Counted from the first letter of the stretch, positions 32,001-40,320 are shown. The stretch: DNA of 64,000 nt from Herbaspirillum rubrisubalbicans (GCF_003719195.1 NZ_CP024996.1:2666001-2730000), one strand, 5' to 3'. Made by a program: numbers and translations. Notes: generated by a model from the sequence alone, not told the origin.

Positions 32001-33998
32001 AAGGTATTGCACATGTCGACCATCAACTTCGACGTTGCCTTGCATGAAATATTCCCGGCCCTTATTCAGGGCGGCAGCATCGTCATGCGCGGCCCCTCCG
32101 CCTGGGACCTGGAGACCACCGGGCGGGCACTGGCTGAGCATGAGGTCAGTTTCGCGCGGCTGCCCACCGCCTACTGGCAACAGTGGCTGCAGGCCTTGCC
32201 TGCGGCCGAGACCGTGCCACGCCTGCGCCAGATCACCGTAGGTGGCGAGGCCTTGCACGGCGATGCCCTGCAAGCCTGGCACCGCGGCCCGTTACGCCAT
32301 ATCGCCGTGGCCAACCTGTATGGCCCCACTGAAACCACGGTGGCATGCATGTTGCGCCAGACCCGCCCCGATGATGGTGCGCACGCCATCGTATCGATCG
32401 GCCAGGCCTATCCCAGCCGCCAGGTGGCGGTATTCGACGACGACGCCAACGTGATGCCGCTGTTGGCCGAGGGCGAGCTGTGCATCGGCGGCAATACGCT
32501 GGCGCGCGGCTATCTGGGCCGCCCGGACCTGACCGCCGAACGCTTCGTTCCGGATCCGTCAGGTGCCTTTGGTGCACGTATGTACCGCAGCGGTGATATC
32601 TGTCGCGCCCGCCCAGACGGCGCCATCGACTATATAGGCCGGCGCGACAAGCAAATCAAACTGCGCGGCCTGCGCATCGAACTGGGCGAAATAGAAAACC
32701 TGCTGCGCGGTGCCCCCGGGGTCGCCGATGTCGCTGTCGAACTGGTCGGGGAGGGCGCGCAAGCAAGGCTGGTGGCGTTTGCCACCGGCCATTTCCACAA
32801 AGCCGAGGTGGTCGCCTATCTGCAACGGCGGCTGCCGGATTACATGGTGCCGTCAGCGCTGGTGGTACTGCCGGCCATGCCGCTGATGCCCAATGGCAAG
32901 CTGGACCGCACTGCCTTGCTGGCGCATGACACCAGCCCCGCCGCGCGCGAACCGGTGGCACCCTCGACACCACAAGAGGAAGCGCTGCTGGCGATCTGGC
33001 AGGAAGTACTGGGGCATGCCGATTTTGGTGTCACCGACAACTTCTTCGAAATCGGTGGCAACTCCTTACTGGCGCTGCGCGTGGCCGGATTGGCGCGGCA
33101 GCGTGCGATTGGCGGCTTCAGCATGCCGCTGTTGTTCCGCTACCCGAGCATTGCCCCGCTGGCGCTTCATTGCCTCCGGCCCGACCCCGGCGCCAGCGAT
33201 GGCGCGATGATGCTGCTCAACGACTTCGATGCCTCCCGCCCCACGCTGTTCGTGCTGCCGCCCTCGTCCGGGGTGGTGTTCGAGTATCGCCATCTGGCGC
33301 AGGCGTTGGCTGGACGCTGCAACGTAATCGGTCTGCAGGTGCCGCTGGAGCGCGATGGCGCTGACTGGCCCGGTGACTTCGCTGCGTTGGCACGACTGCA
33401 CGTGGATTGCCTACGCAGCATGCAGCCGCAGGGGCCGTACCACTTGCTGGGATGGTCCCTGGGCGGTCTGCTTGCGCTGGAAATCGCCAGTCAACTGGAA
33501 AGCCGTGGCCAGAGTGTGGCGTGGGTCGGTGCCGTCGACGCCAAGTCACCACAGCAGCGCGCGCTCGACCGGCTGGGCAAGAATCGTGAACTGGTACGCC
33601 GGACCCAGCCCAGCGCTCAGGAAATGGAGCGGTTTTGGACCAGCCTGGCCGAACGCGACGACGGTGCAGCGCAATTCCTGGCCGATGTTCAGCCGCAAAG
33701 CCGGGGCGCAGCGCAAGACCAGCAGCGGCTAGCCGAAAATCTGGCACGTGCGCCGAACTACGTGATGGCACTAACTTCCGCCGGACTGGAGCGCCGCATC
33801 AGGGCCGATTTGCACGTCTGGTGGTCTGCCCAAACGCCGCCGCAACAGCGTCAGGGCTGGGAAGACAGCAGCACCGGCACGATGTCGGTGAACCACATCG
33901 CCCAGGTGTCGCACCGGGAGATCGTCAAGTCGCCGCAGTTGGTCGATGCCATTCAGGCATTGTTACCGACGGTCAGTCCAGCCGGGGAGGGCATATGA
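29031..33998 (+). CDS. YqcI/YcgG domain fused to terminal NRPS module C-A(Y)-T-TE
   Basis: A 1655-residue protein; ATG at 29031 follows GAGGA at 29020-29024. Residues about 25-270 are a YqcI/YcgG domain (YPCFFGTMAEKRG, WEFSFAGVEMFVV, LFQPRSVF). Family members are reported guanidine N-hydroxylases, and a stand-alone one (GrbD) is linked to graminine formation. Near residue 290 a normal NRPS N-terminus begins (LSQRYAALP). C8 has HHIVGDA near 469. A8 gives the unusual code DVHRTGLVAK. T8 is GGNSL with Ser1345. The thioesterase has GWSLGG (Ser1476) and a late SHREI histidine, and should release the peptide, probably as a macrolactone on a Thr hydroxyl. The frame across the fusion is continuous with no good internal start, so this is a genuine fusion rather than two genes. 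The residue activated (Y) is unknown; graminine is the leading guess. Confidence 0.85.
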   Translation: MEELKEQSQSAPQPGKTARDEPASDWRQRVILGEQVGDLALPPWLESSYATLRTYVMDPAYPCFFGTMAEKRGEMFYSFVQGKDISQLPATMAKFGELAKLPAFEKNNIAIFFEPDSEALSHTRYHDHFWHILQTLHDHDPDPYADHQPAPDDPKWEFSFAGVEMFVVCACPSFGARHSRNLGPGMVLLFQPRSVFVDKVTNRVIGQQAREEVRRRLLKWDAVPAHPDLGFYGDPGNLEWKQYFLPDDNTPAASRCPFLARSQAMSAKPPAPPVAEVTVSADGATEQAQQMQHLSQRYAALPVEQRAGFRAALAQRGIAATLLPVVALARETGRIALSHEQERLWFLWQLAPDSAAYNMANTVQLDGELDAQAVCAAFGHIVQRHQILRTTFTQEGESPWQCIHANLPPIWEELDLTRPGAADSADVQARLHARLRGHSQQAFDLERGPLLRLLLIRLGPQQHVLQVVLHHIVGDAWSHTVLAREFHAAYSALVAGQPPSQALAPLPLQFADVAAWQREWRDAPAMQSQLDYWVNTLGHEHPVLNLPGAADAGAGPAAAGAELTRAGARVSRQIDGKLLQGIKHMAREYETTPFVLLLAGWFAVLYRHSGQTDLRVGVPVAGRQRSETQALVGFFVNTLVLREQLRGAQRFEHLLQNLHQAVLQAQAHQDLPFARLVEALAPQRKLGQTPLFQVMFNHVVHSNGAQLPGLRSSALELAQESAKFDLTLNAYERTDGIRLSLVYAEDRFAPAVAQALVDDMLLVLQQGVANPALAVGNLRLGHASEPHLCVSRSPSSERFTSLAWRVLQTATRTPQALAIHCEGMAHSHAELSQHASRIGARLLQMGVQPDERIGICVERSAAMVAAMLGVLLAGGAFVPLDPSYPQERLNFMLGNAGVRRVLADPGSLRKFPELIDDFEVMLLGVDDGPVAQDLGRTDEPLWPQVHPEQLAYVIYTSGSTGRPKGVAVSHRALVQHMDDFIATHDISEQDKVLHMSTINFDVALHEIFPALIQGGSIVMRGPSAWDLETTGRALAEHEVSFARLPTAYWQQWLQALPAAETVPRLRQITVGGEALHGDALQAWHRGPLRHIAVANLYGPTETTVACMLRQTRPDDGAHAIVSIGQAYPSRQVAVFDDDANVMPLLAEGELCIGGNTLARGYLGRPDLTAERFVPDPSGAFGARMYRSGDICRARPDGAIDYIGRRDKQIKLRGLRIELGEIENLLRGAPGVADVAVELVGEGAQARLVAFATGHFHKAEVVAYLQRRLPDYMVPSALVVLPAMPLMPNGKLDRTALLAHDTSPAAREPVAPSTPQEEALLAIWQEVLGHADFGVTDNFFEIGGNSLLALRVAGLARQRAIGGFSMPLLFRYPSIAPLALHCLRPDPGASDGAMMLLNDFDASRPTLFVLPPSSGVVFEYRHLAQALAGRCNVIGLQVPLERDGADWPGDFAALARLHVDCLRSMQPQGPYHLLGWSLGGLLALEIASQLESRGQSVAWVGAVDAKSPQQRALDRLGKNRELVRRTQPSAQEMERFWTSLAERDDGAAQFLADVQPQSRGAAQDQQRLAENLARAPNYVMALTSAGLERRIRADLHVWWSAQTPPQQRQGWEDSSTGTMSVNHIAQVSHREIVKSPQLVDAIQALLPTVSPAGEGI

Positions 33999-34609
33999 AT
34001 CCATCATCCCCGGCCGATGCTCCATCGGCGGCATCATTGGTGCGCCATGGCGTCTCGCTGGATGAACAGCTAGCACTGATCTTCGATGCCGCACTGAGGC
34101 TGCGCGGACAAGATGAGCTGCGGCGCTGGGAGTTCGTGTTTGTGCGCGGCAGCGCCCGCCAGTTGCTGGGACGGCTATTGGTCGACGCCGCCCGGCAACG
34201 CGCACCCGCAGCGCCGGAAAGTACCCTGCAAGCTATTTCCAGTAACGTGATGCAGGTGCCACTGGTGATCGCTCTGGGCACTGATGCCCGGCAGCAATGG
34301 CAGCTATCTGGAGCACCCGAGGCCTCCGATGAGGCTCAGATGCTGGCGCTGGGGGCGGTGGCGTTGAACCTCATTAACAGTGTGCATGCGTTGGGCTACG
34401 GCGCGCGCTGGGCGGTGGGCGCAGCGCGCACGGCCGACGGCGAACATATGGTGAGCGCTGGACTGGGATTTCGCGGACAGGTGCAGCTGGCCGGCTGCCT
34501 GCTGGTCGGCACACCGGGGGAGGTCGGTATTCCGGGGCGCCGGCGCGCGCGCCATCCAGTGGATTGCAAGAAAGCATCAGGAAAGAGCCGCACAGCCGTT
34601 CTGGACTGA
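33995..34609 (+). CDS. Nitroreductase-like protein, small
   Basis: A 204-residue protein whose ATG overlaps the NRPS 4 stop (ATGA) and has GGGGAGG at 33984-33990. The middle resembles the C-terminal half of flavin-dependent nitroreductases of the YdjA type: a helix with MLALGAVALNLINSVHALG, then GARWAVGAA, then LAGCLLVGTPGEV. The N-terminal part (LIFDAALRLRGQDELRRWEFVFVRG) also fits that fold, in which the family clamps FMN between two chains. It is translated with the siderophore NRPS, so a tailoring or iron-release redox step is possible, but nothing in the sequence fixes the substrate. The tail after the last strand is basic and low in predicted structure. Confidence 0.6.
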   Translation: MNPSSPADAPSAASLVRHGVSLDEQLALIFDAALRLRGQDELRRWEFVFVRGSARQLLGRLLVDAARQRAPAAPESTLQAISSNVMQVPLVIALGTDARQQWQLSGAPEASDEAQMLALGAVALNLINSVHALGYGARWAVGAARTADGEHMVSAGLGFRGQVQLAGCLLVGTPGEVGIPGRRRARHPVDCKKASGKSRTAVLD

Positions 34610-35004
34610 GGGGGCGGTTGTCAGAGTCAGGGATTGTTGGAGGTTGTTGTGATACGCCGCACGTGGCTTTCTGCGTAATTACCACAATCAGATTTGATTT
34701 TACTTTTGATAATGATTATTGTTACTATTATTATTTGTTGAAAATAACAAAAACTCACTCGCCAAGTATCATTAGGGCCGACGTCTTTCCGCCCACAAGG
34801 TGCGACTTTGCGTGTTATCAAGACGGCACCACCCCACATTACTGAAGTTGCAATCAACCAGAAGTCAATCAACCAGTATTCCAGCCACGGGTAACGTGAG
34901 GGATCTCGATACCCCAGCCAGCCTTAGCCATACCAATCAAACAATAAAGGCGTCTGTCCACTTTCGTGGGCTGGCCATGTTCAATGACAGAGAAGAGGTA
35001 CTTC
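34610..35004. promoter_or_regulatory. Intergenic regulatory region before the TonB receptor
   Basis: A gap of 395 bases with no convincing gene, changing abruptly from GC-rich coding DNA to AT-rich sequence around 34680-34760. It contains the candidate Fur box. It probably holds the receptor promoter; no clean -35/-10 pair with standard spacing was found by eye. Confidence 0.5.
34708..34726. promoter_or_regulatory. Candidate Fur box
   Basis: GATAATGATTATTGTTACT matches 14 of 19 positions of the classic Fur consensus, with the first nine bases identical. It sits in an AT-rich stretch about 280 bases before the TonB-dependent receptor gene. Iron-Fur would be expected to repress the receptor and the genes behind it when iron is plentiful. 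Confidence 0.65.
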
Positions 35005-37137
35005 GTGTTCAAGATGAAAACCTGCGCCGGCGTTATCGCGGTGCTGTGCGCTCAACATGCTTATGCTGCAGACAACAGCGAGGACACCACCGCCAGCGGG
35101 AATCTGCCGTCGGTCGTGGTCACCGGCGACAAGGTGCCGACACCTGACGCGCTGCCGGCACCGTTCTCCGGCGGTCAGGTGGCCACCGGCGGCCGCCTCG
35201 GCTTTTTAGGCAATCGCGACGTGCTGGACGCCCCCTTCAATACCGTAAGCTACACCGCACAACTGATCGAAGATCAGCAAGCCAAGTCGGTCTCCGACGT
35301 ACTTGCCAACAACCCTTCGGTGCGCATCTATTACCCCGACAACGACGGTTCGACCGATTTCTTCGTGCGTGGCAACAAAGTCTCTCAGCTCGATATCGCT
35401 TATGACGGCCTTTATGGTATCGGCACCCCGGGCATCGAATCGCTGGAGCGTATCGATGTGCTGATCGGCGCCAATGCCTTACTCAACGGTCTGGGTCCCA
35501 GTGGTGGCGTAGGGGCCATGATCAATCAGGTGCCCAAGAAAGCGCTGGAAACACCACTGACGCGCCTGACCTTTGGCTGGATTTCCGACAGCCAGTTCGG
35601 CGGCGCGATCGACTTCAGTCGTCGTTTGGGCGAAGACGGCCAGTTCGGCATCCGCGTCAACGCCGCCTATCGCGATGGCGACACAGCCGTCAACAACCAG
35701 TCGCGCACAGTGGGAACTGCCACGGTCGCCATGGACTGGCGCGGTCGCGGCGTGCGTGTCTCGACCAATGTGGGTTACCGCAAGAACGACAACCAGTCAC
35801 CTTCGCGTACCACCTACATGCTGACCAGCACCTTCCAAATTCCGTCGCCGCCCAGCGATCCGAAGCAGAACTGGCAGAACTCATGGACTTATGATAATAC
35901 CGAGACCAAGTTCGCCACGGCGCGTGCAGAGGTCGACATCACACCCGACGTCACTGCCTATGCCGCCATCGGTGGCTCGCAGTTCAAGGAAGAGCAGTTG
36001 TTTGCCAACACCTTCCTGACCTCATCTACCGGAGCACTGCTGCGCCGCACGGTGTACTGGCCGCTGTACCGCAACACCTGGACCGCAGAAACCGGCTTGC
36101 GCGGTACCACCAACACCGGTCCGGTCAAACACAAGTGGTCGCTGACAGCGTCCACCCTGAGTGTCACCAACGGCATCGCGCTCAATGACCTCGGCATCAC
36201 CGCCTCTAACATTTATACCCCGGTCTATTTCGGCCAGCCCAGCATCGCCGGGCTGCGCGACTCCAACAGCGTGCACAAGACCGGCGCCACCGATTTGTCG
36301 GGCATCGCCTTGTCGGATACGCTGTCTATCCTGAACGACAAGCTGCAATGGACCATCGGCGTGCGCGAACAGAACGTCGCTACCAAGACTTATACCGAGG
36401 CCACCGGCGCAATGACCGGGCGCTACGACAAGAGCAAGCTGACCTATGCCACCGGGCTGACGGTGCGCCCGATCAACAATCTCTCGCTGTATGCCAACTA
36501 TATCGAAGGCTTGCAAGCCGGGGTGGAAGTGCCGTCCGGCTATACCAATGCTGGGCAGGTATTCGCTCCGTACGTCTCCAAGCAATATGAGATCGGCGCC
36601 AAGTACGACTTCGGCGGCTTCCTCACCACGCTCAATGCTTACCAGTTGACGACGCCCAATGCGCAAGCCAACGGCACGCTCTATACCGTCGACGGCGAGC
36701 AGCGTACCAAGGGTGTGGAGCTCAATACCTATGGTTCGTTGACGCGCGATGTCCGCCTGCTGGGTGGTGTCGCCTTCACCGATGCGCGCCAGACCAACAC
36801 CGTCAACGGCACCAACAACGGCAAGAAGGTACAGGCCGCTGCCGACGTACAGGCCAACCTTGGTCTGGAATGGGACTTTGCACCGGGCTTTACCGTTAGC
36901 GGGCGCACCATCTATACCGGACGTGAATACATCGACACCGCCAATCTGCAATCCATCCCGAGTTCGGTGCGTTACGACGCCGGTCTGCGCTACATGACCA
37001 CGCTGGCGGGCCATCCCACGGCTTTCCGCTTCAACGTCGAGAACCTGACCAACAAGAGCTATTGGCTGGGTGGCAACGGCTTCGTGATGCAAAGCCGTCC
37101 GCGGACCTTCACGCTGTCGGCCAGCGTCGATCTCTAA
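35005..37137 (+). CDS. TonB-dependent siderophore receptor
   Basis: An outer-membrane receptor of about 710 residues. A signal peptide ends at HAYA before ADNSED. A plug domain follows, with TVSYTAQLIEDQQAKSVSDV, FFVRG and LERIDVLIGANALLNGLGPS, then a beta-barrel ending in FTLSASVDL with the terminal Leu-rich strand expected of outer-membrane barrels. It should import the ferric form of the lipopeptide made by the upstream operon, driven by TonB. I chose GTG at 35005 because GAGG at 34995-34998 lies six bases upstream; alternatives are ATG 35014, ATG 34984 or GTG 34966. A candidate Fur box lies upstream and a PepSY protein and PPTase follow closely, as in other siderophore loci. Confidence 0.9.
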   Translation: MFKMKTCAGVIAVLCAQHAYAADNSEDTTASGNLPSVVVTGDKVPTPDALPAPFSGGQVATGGRLGFLGNRDVLDAPFNTVSYTAQLIEDQQAKSVSDVLANNPSVRIYYPDNDGSTDFFVRGNKVSQLDIAYDGLYGIGTPGIESLERIDVLIGANALLNGLGPSGGVGAMINQVPKKALETPLTRLTFGWISDSQFGGAIDFSRRLGEDGQFGIRVNAAYRDGDTAVNNQSRTVGTATVAMDWRGRGVRVSTNVGYRKNDNQSPSRTTYMLTSTFQIPSPPSDPKQNWQNSWTYDNTETKFATARAEVDITPDVTAYAAIGGSQFKEEQLFANTFLTSSTGALLRRTVYWPLYRNTWTAETGLRGTTNTGPVKHKWSLTASTLSVTNGIALNDLGITASNIYTPVYFGQPSIAGLRDSNSVHKTGATDLSGIALSDTLSILNDKLQWTIGVREQNVATKTYTEATGAMTGRYDKSKLTYATGLTVRPINNLSLYANYIEGLQAGVEVPSGYTNAGQVFAPYVSKQYEIGAKYDFGGFLTTLNAYQLTTPNAQANGTLYTVDGEQRTKGVELNTYGSLTRDVRLLGGVAFTDARQTNTVNGTNNGKKVQAAADVQANLGLEWDFAPGFTVSGRTIYTGREYIDTANLQSIPSSVRYDAGLRYMTTLAGHPTAFRFNVENLTNKSYWLGGNGFVMQSRPRTFTLSASVDL

Positions 37138-37155
37138 CCAGTACCGGAGCTTCGC

Positions 37156-38322
37156 GTGGCCTTGACGATCCGCCAATGGTACTGGCTGCACAAGTGGTCC
37201 AGTCTGATCTGCACCGTGTTTTTGCTGGTGTTGTGCCTCACTGGTCTGCCGCTGATTTTCCTTGACGAGATCAGCGAACATTGGCGAGGTGACCCGCCGG
37301 CCGAGGAGCTTACGGCCGGCACGCCGCTGGTCAATCTCGACCGTTTGGTGCTGGCGGCGACTGGCCAGGGTGGAGTGTTCCCCAACGAGACGGTGCGCTG
37401 GCTTTCTATTGAAGAAGACAGCGGCCAAATCTGGCTGGGACTGGGCCCCTCCTACGACGCCCCGCGCAACCAGGACCACGTGGTGCGCTTCGATGCCCGC
37501 AGCGGCACACTGATTCATGCGGCCCGGTCGGGCGAACACACCTCGCCCTTATGGGTGGGGCTGATGTTCAAACTGCATACGGATTGGTTCGCCGGGTTGC
37601 CCGGTGAGATGTTTCTGGCGGTCATGGGCTTGCTGTTCGTGATCGCCACGGTGTCAGGCGTGGTGCTGTACGCGCCCTACACCAAGAATCAGGCCTTCGG
37701 CACGGTGCGTAGGAGCAAGGCTGCACGGCTATACTGGCTGGACCTACACAACCTGCTCGGCATCGTCACGTTCGTCTGGGCGCTGCTGATTGGCGTGACC
37801 GGGATCATCAATCAGTTGTCCACGCCGCTCTACGACATCTGGCGCGCCACCGCGATGCAGGCCTTGCTGAAGCCTTATCAGGGCCATGCAATGCCGCACC
37901 AGCTCAGTTCGCTGCAGGCCGCCTATGACACCGCCTTGCGCGCCACCCCGGGCAAGAGCGTGCGAAGCATCCGATTCCCCGATGACCAGTTCGGCAGTCC
38001 GCACCACTACCTGATCTGGACCAAGGGCGATACGGCGCTGACGTCGCGACTGGCCACGCCGGTTCTGGTCGATGCCCAGAGCGGCCAGCTCAGCGCTACC
38101 TTGCCGATGCCTTGGTATCTGACGGTCTTGCTGAGTTCACGGCCATTGCACTTCGGCGACTTTGGCGGCATTCCCTTGAAGATCATCTGGGCGTTGCTGG
38201 ATCTGGTCACCATCGCTGTGCTGGTCAGTGGCCTGGTGTTATGGATATTGCGACGTAAGGCCGTGGCGCCGCCGGGGCAGCCGCCTCTGTCCGTCAAGGC
38301 GGTGCCGGGTCAGCGCGGTTGA
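37156..38322 (+). CDS. PepSY-associated transmembrane protein (siderophore uptake/iron reductase type)
   Basis: A 388-residue inner-membrane protein starting at GTG 37156. Four hydrophobic segments are visible, near residues 15-35, 153-173, 198-219 and 345-367, with a periplasmic PepSY-like stretch between (VNLDRLVLAATGQGGVFP and VRSIRFPDDQF). Conserved histidines occur in or beside the first three segments (LHKWSSL, FKLHTDWFAG, LDLHNLLGIV), as in PiuB-like members of the PepSY_TM family. These proteins are frequent partners of TonB receptors and are thought to reduce ferric siderophores at the inner membrane. The gene follows the receptor by 18 bases and overlaps the PPTase start, so all three are probably co-transcribed. 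Confidence 0.85.
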   Translation: MALTIRQWYWLHKWSSLICTVFLLVLCLTGLPLIFLDEISEHWRGDPPAEELTAGTPLVNLDRLVLAATGQGGVFPNETVRWLSIEEDSGQIWLGLGPSYDAPRNQDHVVRFDARSGTLIHAARSGEHTSPLWVGLMFKLHTDWFAGLPGEMFLAVMGLLFVIATVSGVVLYAPYTKNQAFGTVRRSKAARLYWLDLHNLLGIVTFVWALLIGVTGIINQLSTPLYDIWRATAMQALLKPYQGHAMPHQLSSLQAAYDTALRATPGKSVRSIRFPDDQFGSPHHYLIWTKGDTALTSRLATPVLVDAQSGQLSATLPMPWYLTVLLSSRPLHFGDFGGIPLKIIWALLDLVTIAVLVSGLVLWILRRKAVAPPGQPPLSVKAVPGQRG

Positions 38323-39170
38323 ACGACAATGGCCAGACGCTTTACCGTGGCCAGTGCCTAAGCATGCCGGTGCCGGGCACTGTTGACCTGTTCCTGTTTA
38401 CCGGGGCCGAGGCTATTGCCCCGCCATTGGCCGCCGCGCTGGCGGTCTTTCTTGCTCCCGAGGAAACCCGCCGCGTGCATGCCTTGCAGCGTTGCGACGA
38501 CCAATGCCGGACGTTAGCCGCGCGTGGCATGCTGCGCAGAGTGCTGAGTGACTATCACCCGCAGATCGCTCCAGGTGTCTGGCAGTTCACACACAATGCC
38601 TATGGCAAACCGGCTCTGACCGTGCCGCTGCTGCAATTCAATGTATCCCACACGGAAGGTATGATTGCGCTGGCCTTCAGCCACGCAGATTGTGCGGTCG
38701 GTGTCGACGTCGAGTTACAGGGCAAGCTCAGTGCGCAGCAGAGCCGCGAACTGTACGATCTGGTGCTAGCACCGCAGGAGCGCCGTCATGTCGAACACTA
38801 CGAACGGGAATTTCCCGGGGAAGCGGCCAGCGCCTTTCTGCGTACCTGGGCCCTCAAGGAGGCCTGGCTCAAGGCTACTGGTGCCGGCTTGTCTATCAGC
38901 CCCGCTCACATTGCCTTGTGCTTTAATGTCGACCAGCAACCTGCGTTGCAGTTGGGGAAGGGTATCGCCGCCAGCATCCCGGAACATCAGCAACTCACAC
39001 AACTCGTCGCACGGAACTGGTGGTTACATCATCAGCAATTGCGCGGCGATGGCGAACAAGGCCATGAATTGGCAGTGGCGTTGGACGTGGGACAGCATGT
39101 TGGGAGGGTGGGGCAGGTGTGCGTTGCGGATCTGAGGCGGTCTGATTGGTACTTTGCCGAAACTTACTAG
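38319..39170 (+). CDS. Sfp-type 4'-phosphopantetheinyl transferase
   Basis: A protein of up to 283 residues that should convert the apo carrier domains of the FAAL and NRPSs into holo forms using coenzyme A. The diagnostic motifs are present: FNVSHTEG, GVDVE (metal-binding Asp/Glu) and WALKEAWLKATGAGL. The frame starts at TTG 38319, overlapping the PepSY stop, or at ATG 38364 (MPVPGTVDLF), which fits the usual family N-terminus better; neither has a strong ribosome site. Including the FAAL carrier there are nine carrier domains in the locus needing this modification, so its presence at the end of the cluster makes sense. Confidence 0.87.
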   Translation: MNDNGQTLYRGQCLSMPVPGTVDLFLFTGAEAIAPPLAAALAVFLAPEETRRVHALQRCDDQCRTLAARGMLRRVLSDYHPQIAPGVWQFTHNAYGKPALTVPLLQFNVSHTEGMIALAFSHADCAVGVDVELQGKLSAQQSRELYDLVLAPQERRHVEHYEREFPGEAASAFLRTWALKEAWLKATGAGLSISPAHIALCFNVDQQPALQLGKGIAASIPEHQQLTQLVARNWWLHHQQLRGDGEQGHELAVALDVGQHVGRVGQVCVADLRRSDWYFAETY

Positions 39171-39241
39171 CGCCGTGTGCTGCCGTAAGCCCACCATTGG
39201 GTAAGCATCAAATGCGAAGTCAGAAGCTCGGACATCTGGTG

Positions 39242-39487
39242 CTAAAGGTCTGCCAGCCTGGTCTTAGGCTGAGGAATGCCCATTTGCCGGAGGCGTTCTT
39301 GATATTCGTAATGTTGCAGTCGAAGTATCTCCGGGACCCACCAGGGTATTTTGGTTCGGCCATTTAGCCAATTTTGGACAGTCTTTTCTGACCTTTTTAG
39401 CCGTTTTGCTATTCTTTGGATGGAGTCGCCTTGCATCCAAAATTCTAATTCGCCTAAGTGGCCATAACGTGTGTTCGGATATCTCAT
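39242..39487 (-). CDS. Small phage-type HTH regulator, paralogue of 57828-58172
   Basis: An 81-residue protein counted from MRYPNTRYGHLGELEF. It contains a helix-turn-helix-like stretch, IQRIAKRLKRSEKTVQNWL, followed by KIPWWVPEILRLQHYEYQ. It is clearly homologous to the longer protein at 57828-58172, which sits in the inovirus regulatory cluster. The frame opens six codons earlier but the paralogue also begins at MRYPN. It marks the left edge of the mobile half of the window and suggests a phage module once began here. It converges on the PPTase gene. Confidence 0.65.
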   Translation of the reverse strand: MRYPNTRYGHLGELEFWMQGDSIQRIAKRLKRSEKTVQNWLNGRTKIPWWVPEILRLQHYEYQERLRQMGIPQPKTRLADL

Positions 39488-39954
39488 ACTTCCTCCTGTT
39501 CTCATAAAATGGGAATATGAGTGGCTCGTTCGATGCGATAGTTCTGCAAAGGGTCTTTGTCCACTCGCTTTTACTCGCCTATCAAACTTCGCAATCTTGG
39601 TACTTCAGGTGCTGTGTTGCGAGCAATTTCACTCAGAAATCCTGATTTATTGCTTTAATAGTGTTGCGTCGTTGGTGCCTCCCTTTTGTTGCGTTTGAAG
39701 CGGTTCCGAATGCAACACTTATCGGTAGTAAATTTTTAGTTTCGAGCTCGAGTGTTGCGTCAGAGTCTAGCTCGACGGGAGTCTAGTAAGGGCTTGCTGG
39801 CGGAGCGCTGATTGTCATTGGGGTACGGGTGCGCAAGGTAAGGAAGGTTGAGCTAAAAAAAGGTTCTAAGCTTGTGCGCAGGTGCGAGATAGAGCGATGC
39901 AGCTTAGAACTACTACTGTGTTATGTGAACACTGTGATATCGCGCCGAATCTGT
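39488..39954. promoter_or_regulatory. Gene-free region with a TGTTGCG repeat cluster
   Basis: No convincing gene in about 470 bases. The heptamer TGTTGCG occurs as direct copies at about 39615, 39662, 39687 and 39753 and as an inverted near-copy (TGCAACA) at 39711-39717, all within about 150 bases upstream of the small regulator. Such spacing suggests a multi-site operator or the DNA end of a mobile element. No known motif was recognised. Confidence 0.4.
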
Positions 39955-40320
39955 TGATTTGCTCGCAGAATTGACCCTCGCCATCTGATCCACTTTCCAC
40001 TGCCTTCCGAAGGCAGCTACGCGGTCATACGACCCTCATATCCCAGCTCTTTCAGGTCCCAGGAACATCTGTTTCAGGGTTCTTCTTTGCTTCCGTGATT
40101 TGACTGCCTCAGCGCTCAGCCAGGCGGAAAGTCTAGGCGCGAATTCATCGAGCGAGCTCTGTGATTGCCTGGTGGGAGAGGACGGTTCGATCGCCGCGGA
40201 CCGAATATAGCGACGAACAGTGTTTCGGGAAATGTCTAGCCTACGGGCTATTTCCCTGATCGAAACGCGGTCTCTGATGTACCAGCGCCGAATAATTCCA
40301 AGTAGGGCCACGTTTATCAC
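39955..40320 (-). pseudogene. istA: IS21-family IstA transposase, N-terminal remnant with frameshifts
   Basis: The open frame (94 codons from 40320) encodes an N-terminal helix-turn-helix, VSIREIARRLDISRNTVRRY, typical of IS21-family IstA, then a linker and RRTLKQM. After this the frame is broken: DLKELGYEG reads in a second frame and SYDRVAAFGRQWK in a third, the usual continuation of IstA. The DDE catalytic domain and the IstB helper are absent. The element is dead. Its left end lies just to the right (40321-40396), where it was entered by the IS3-family element. Confidence 0.75.

Noticed and set aside
36022..37539. A 505-codon minus-strand frame opposite the TonB receptor
   Set aside because: The plus strand encodes a complete receptor with signal peptide, plug and barrel motifs; the minus frame has no recognisable domain.
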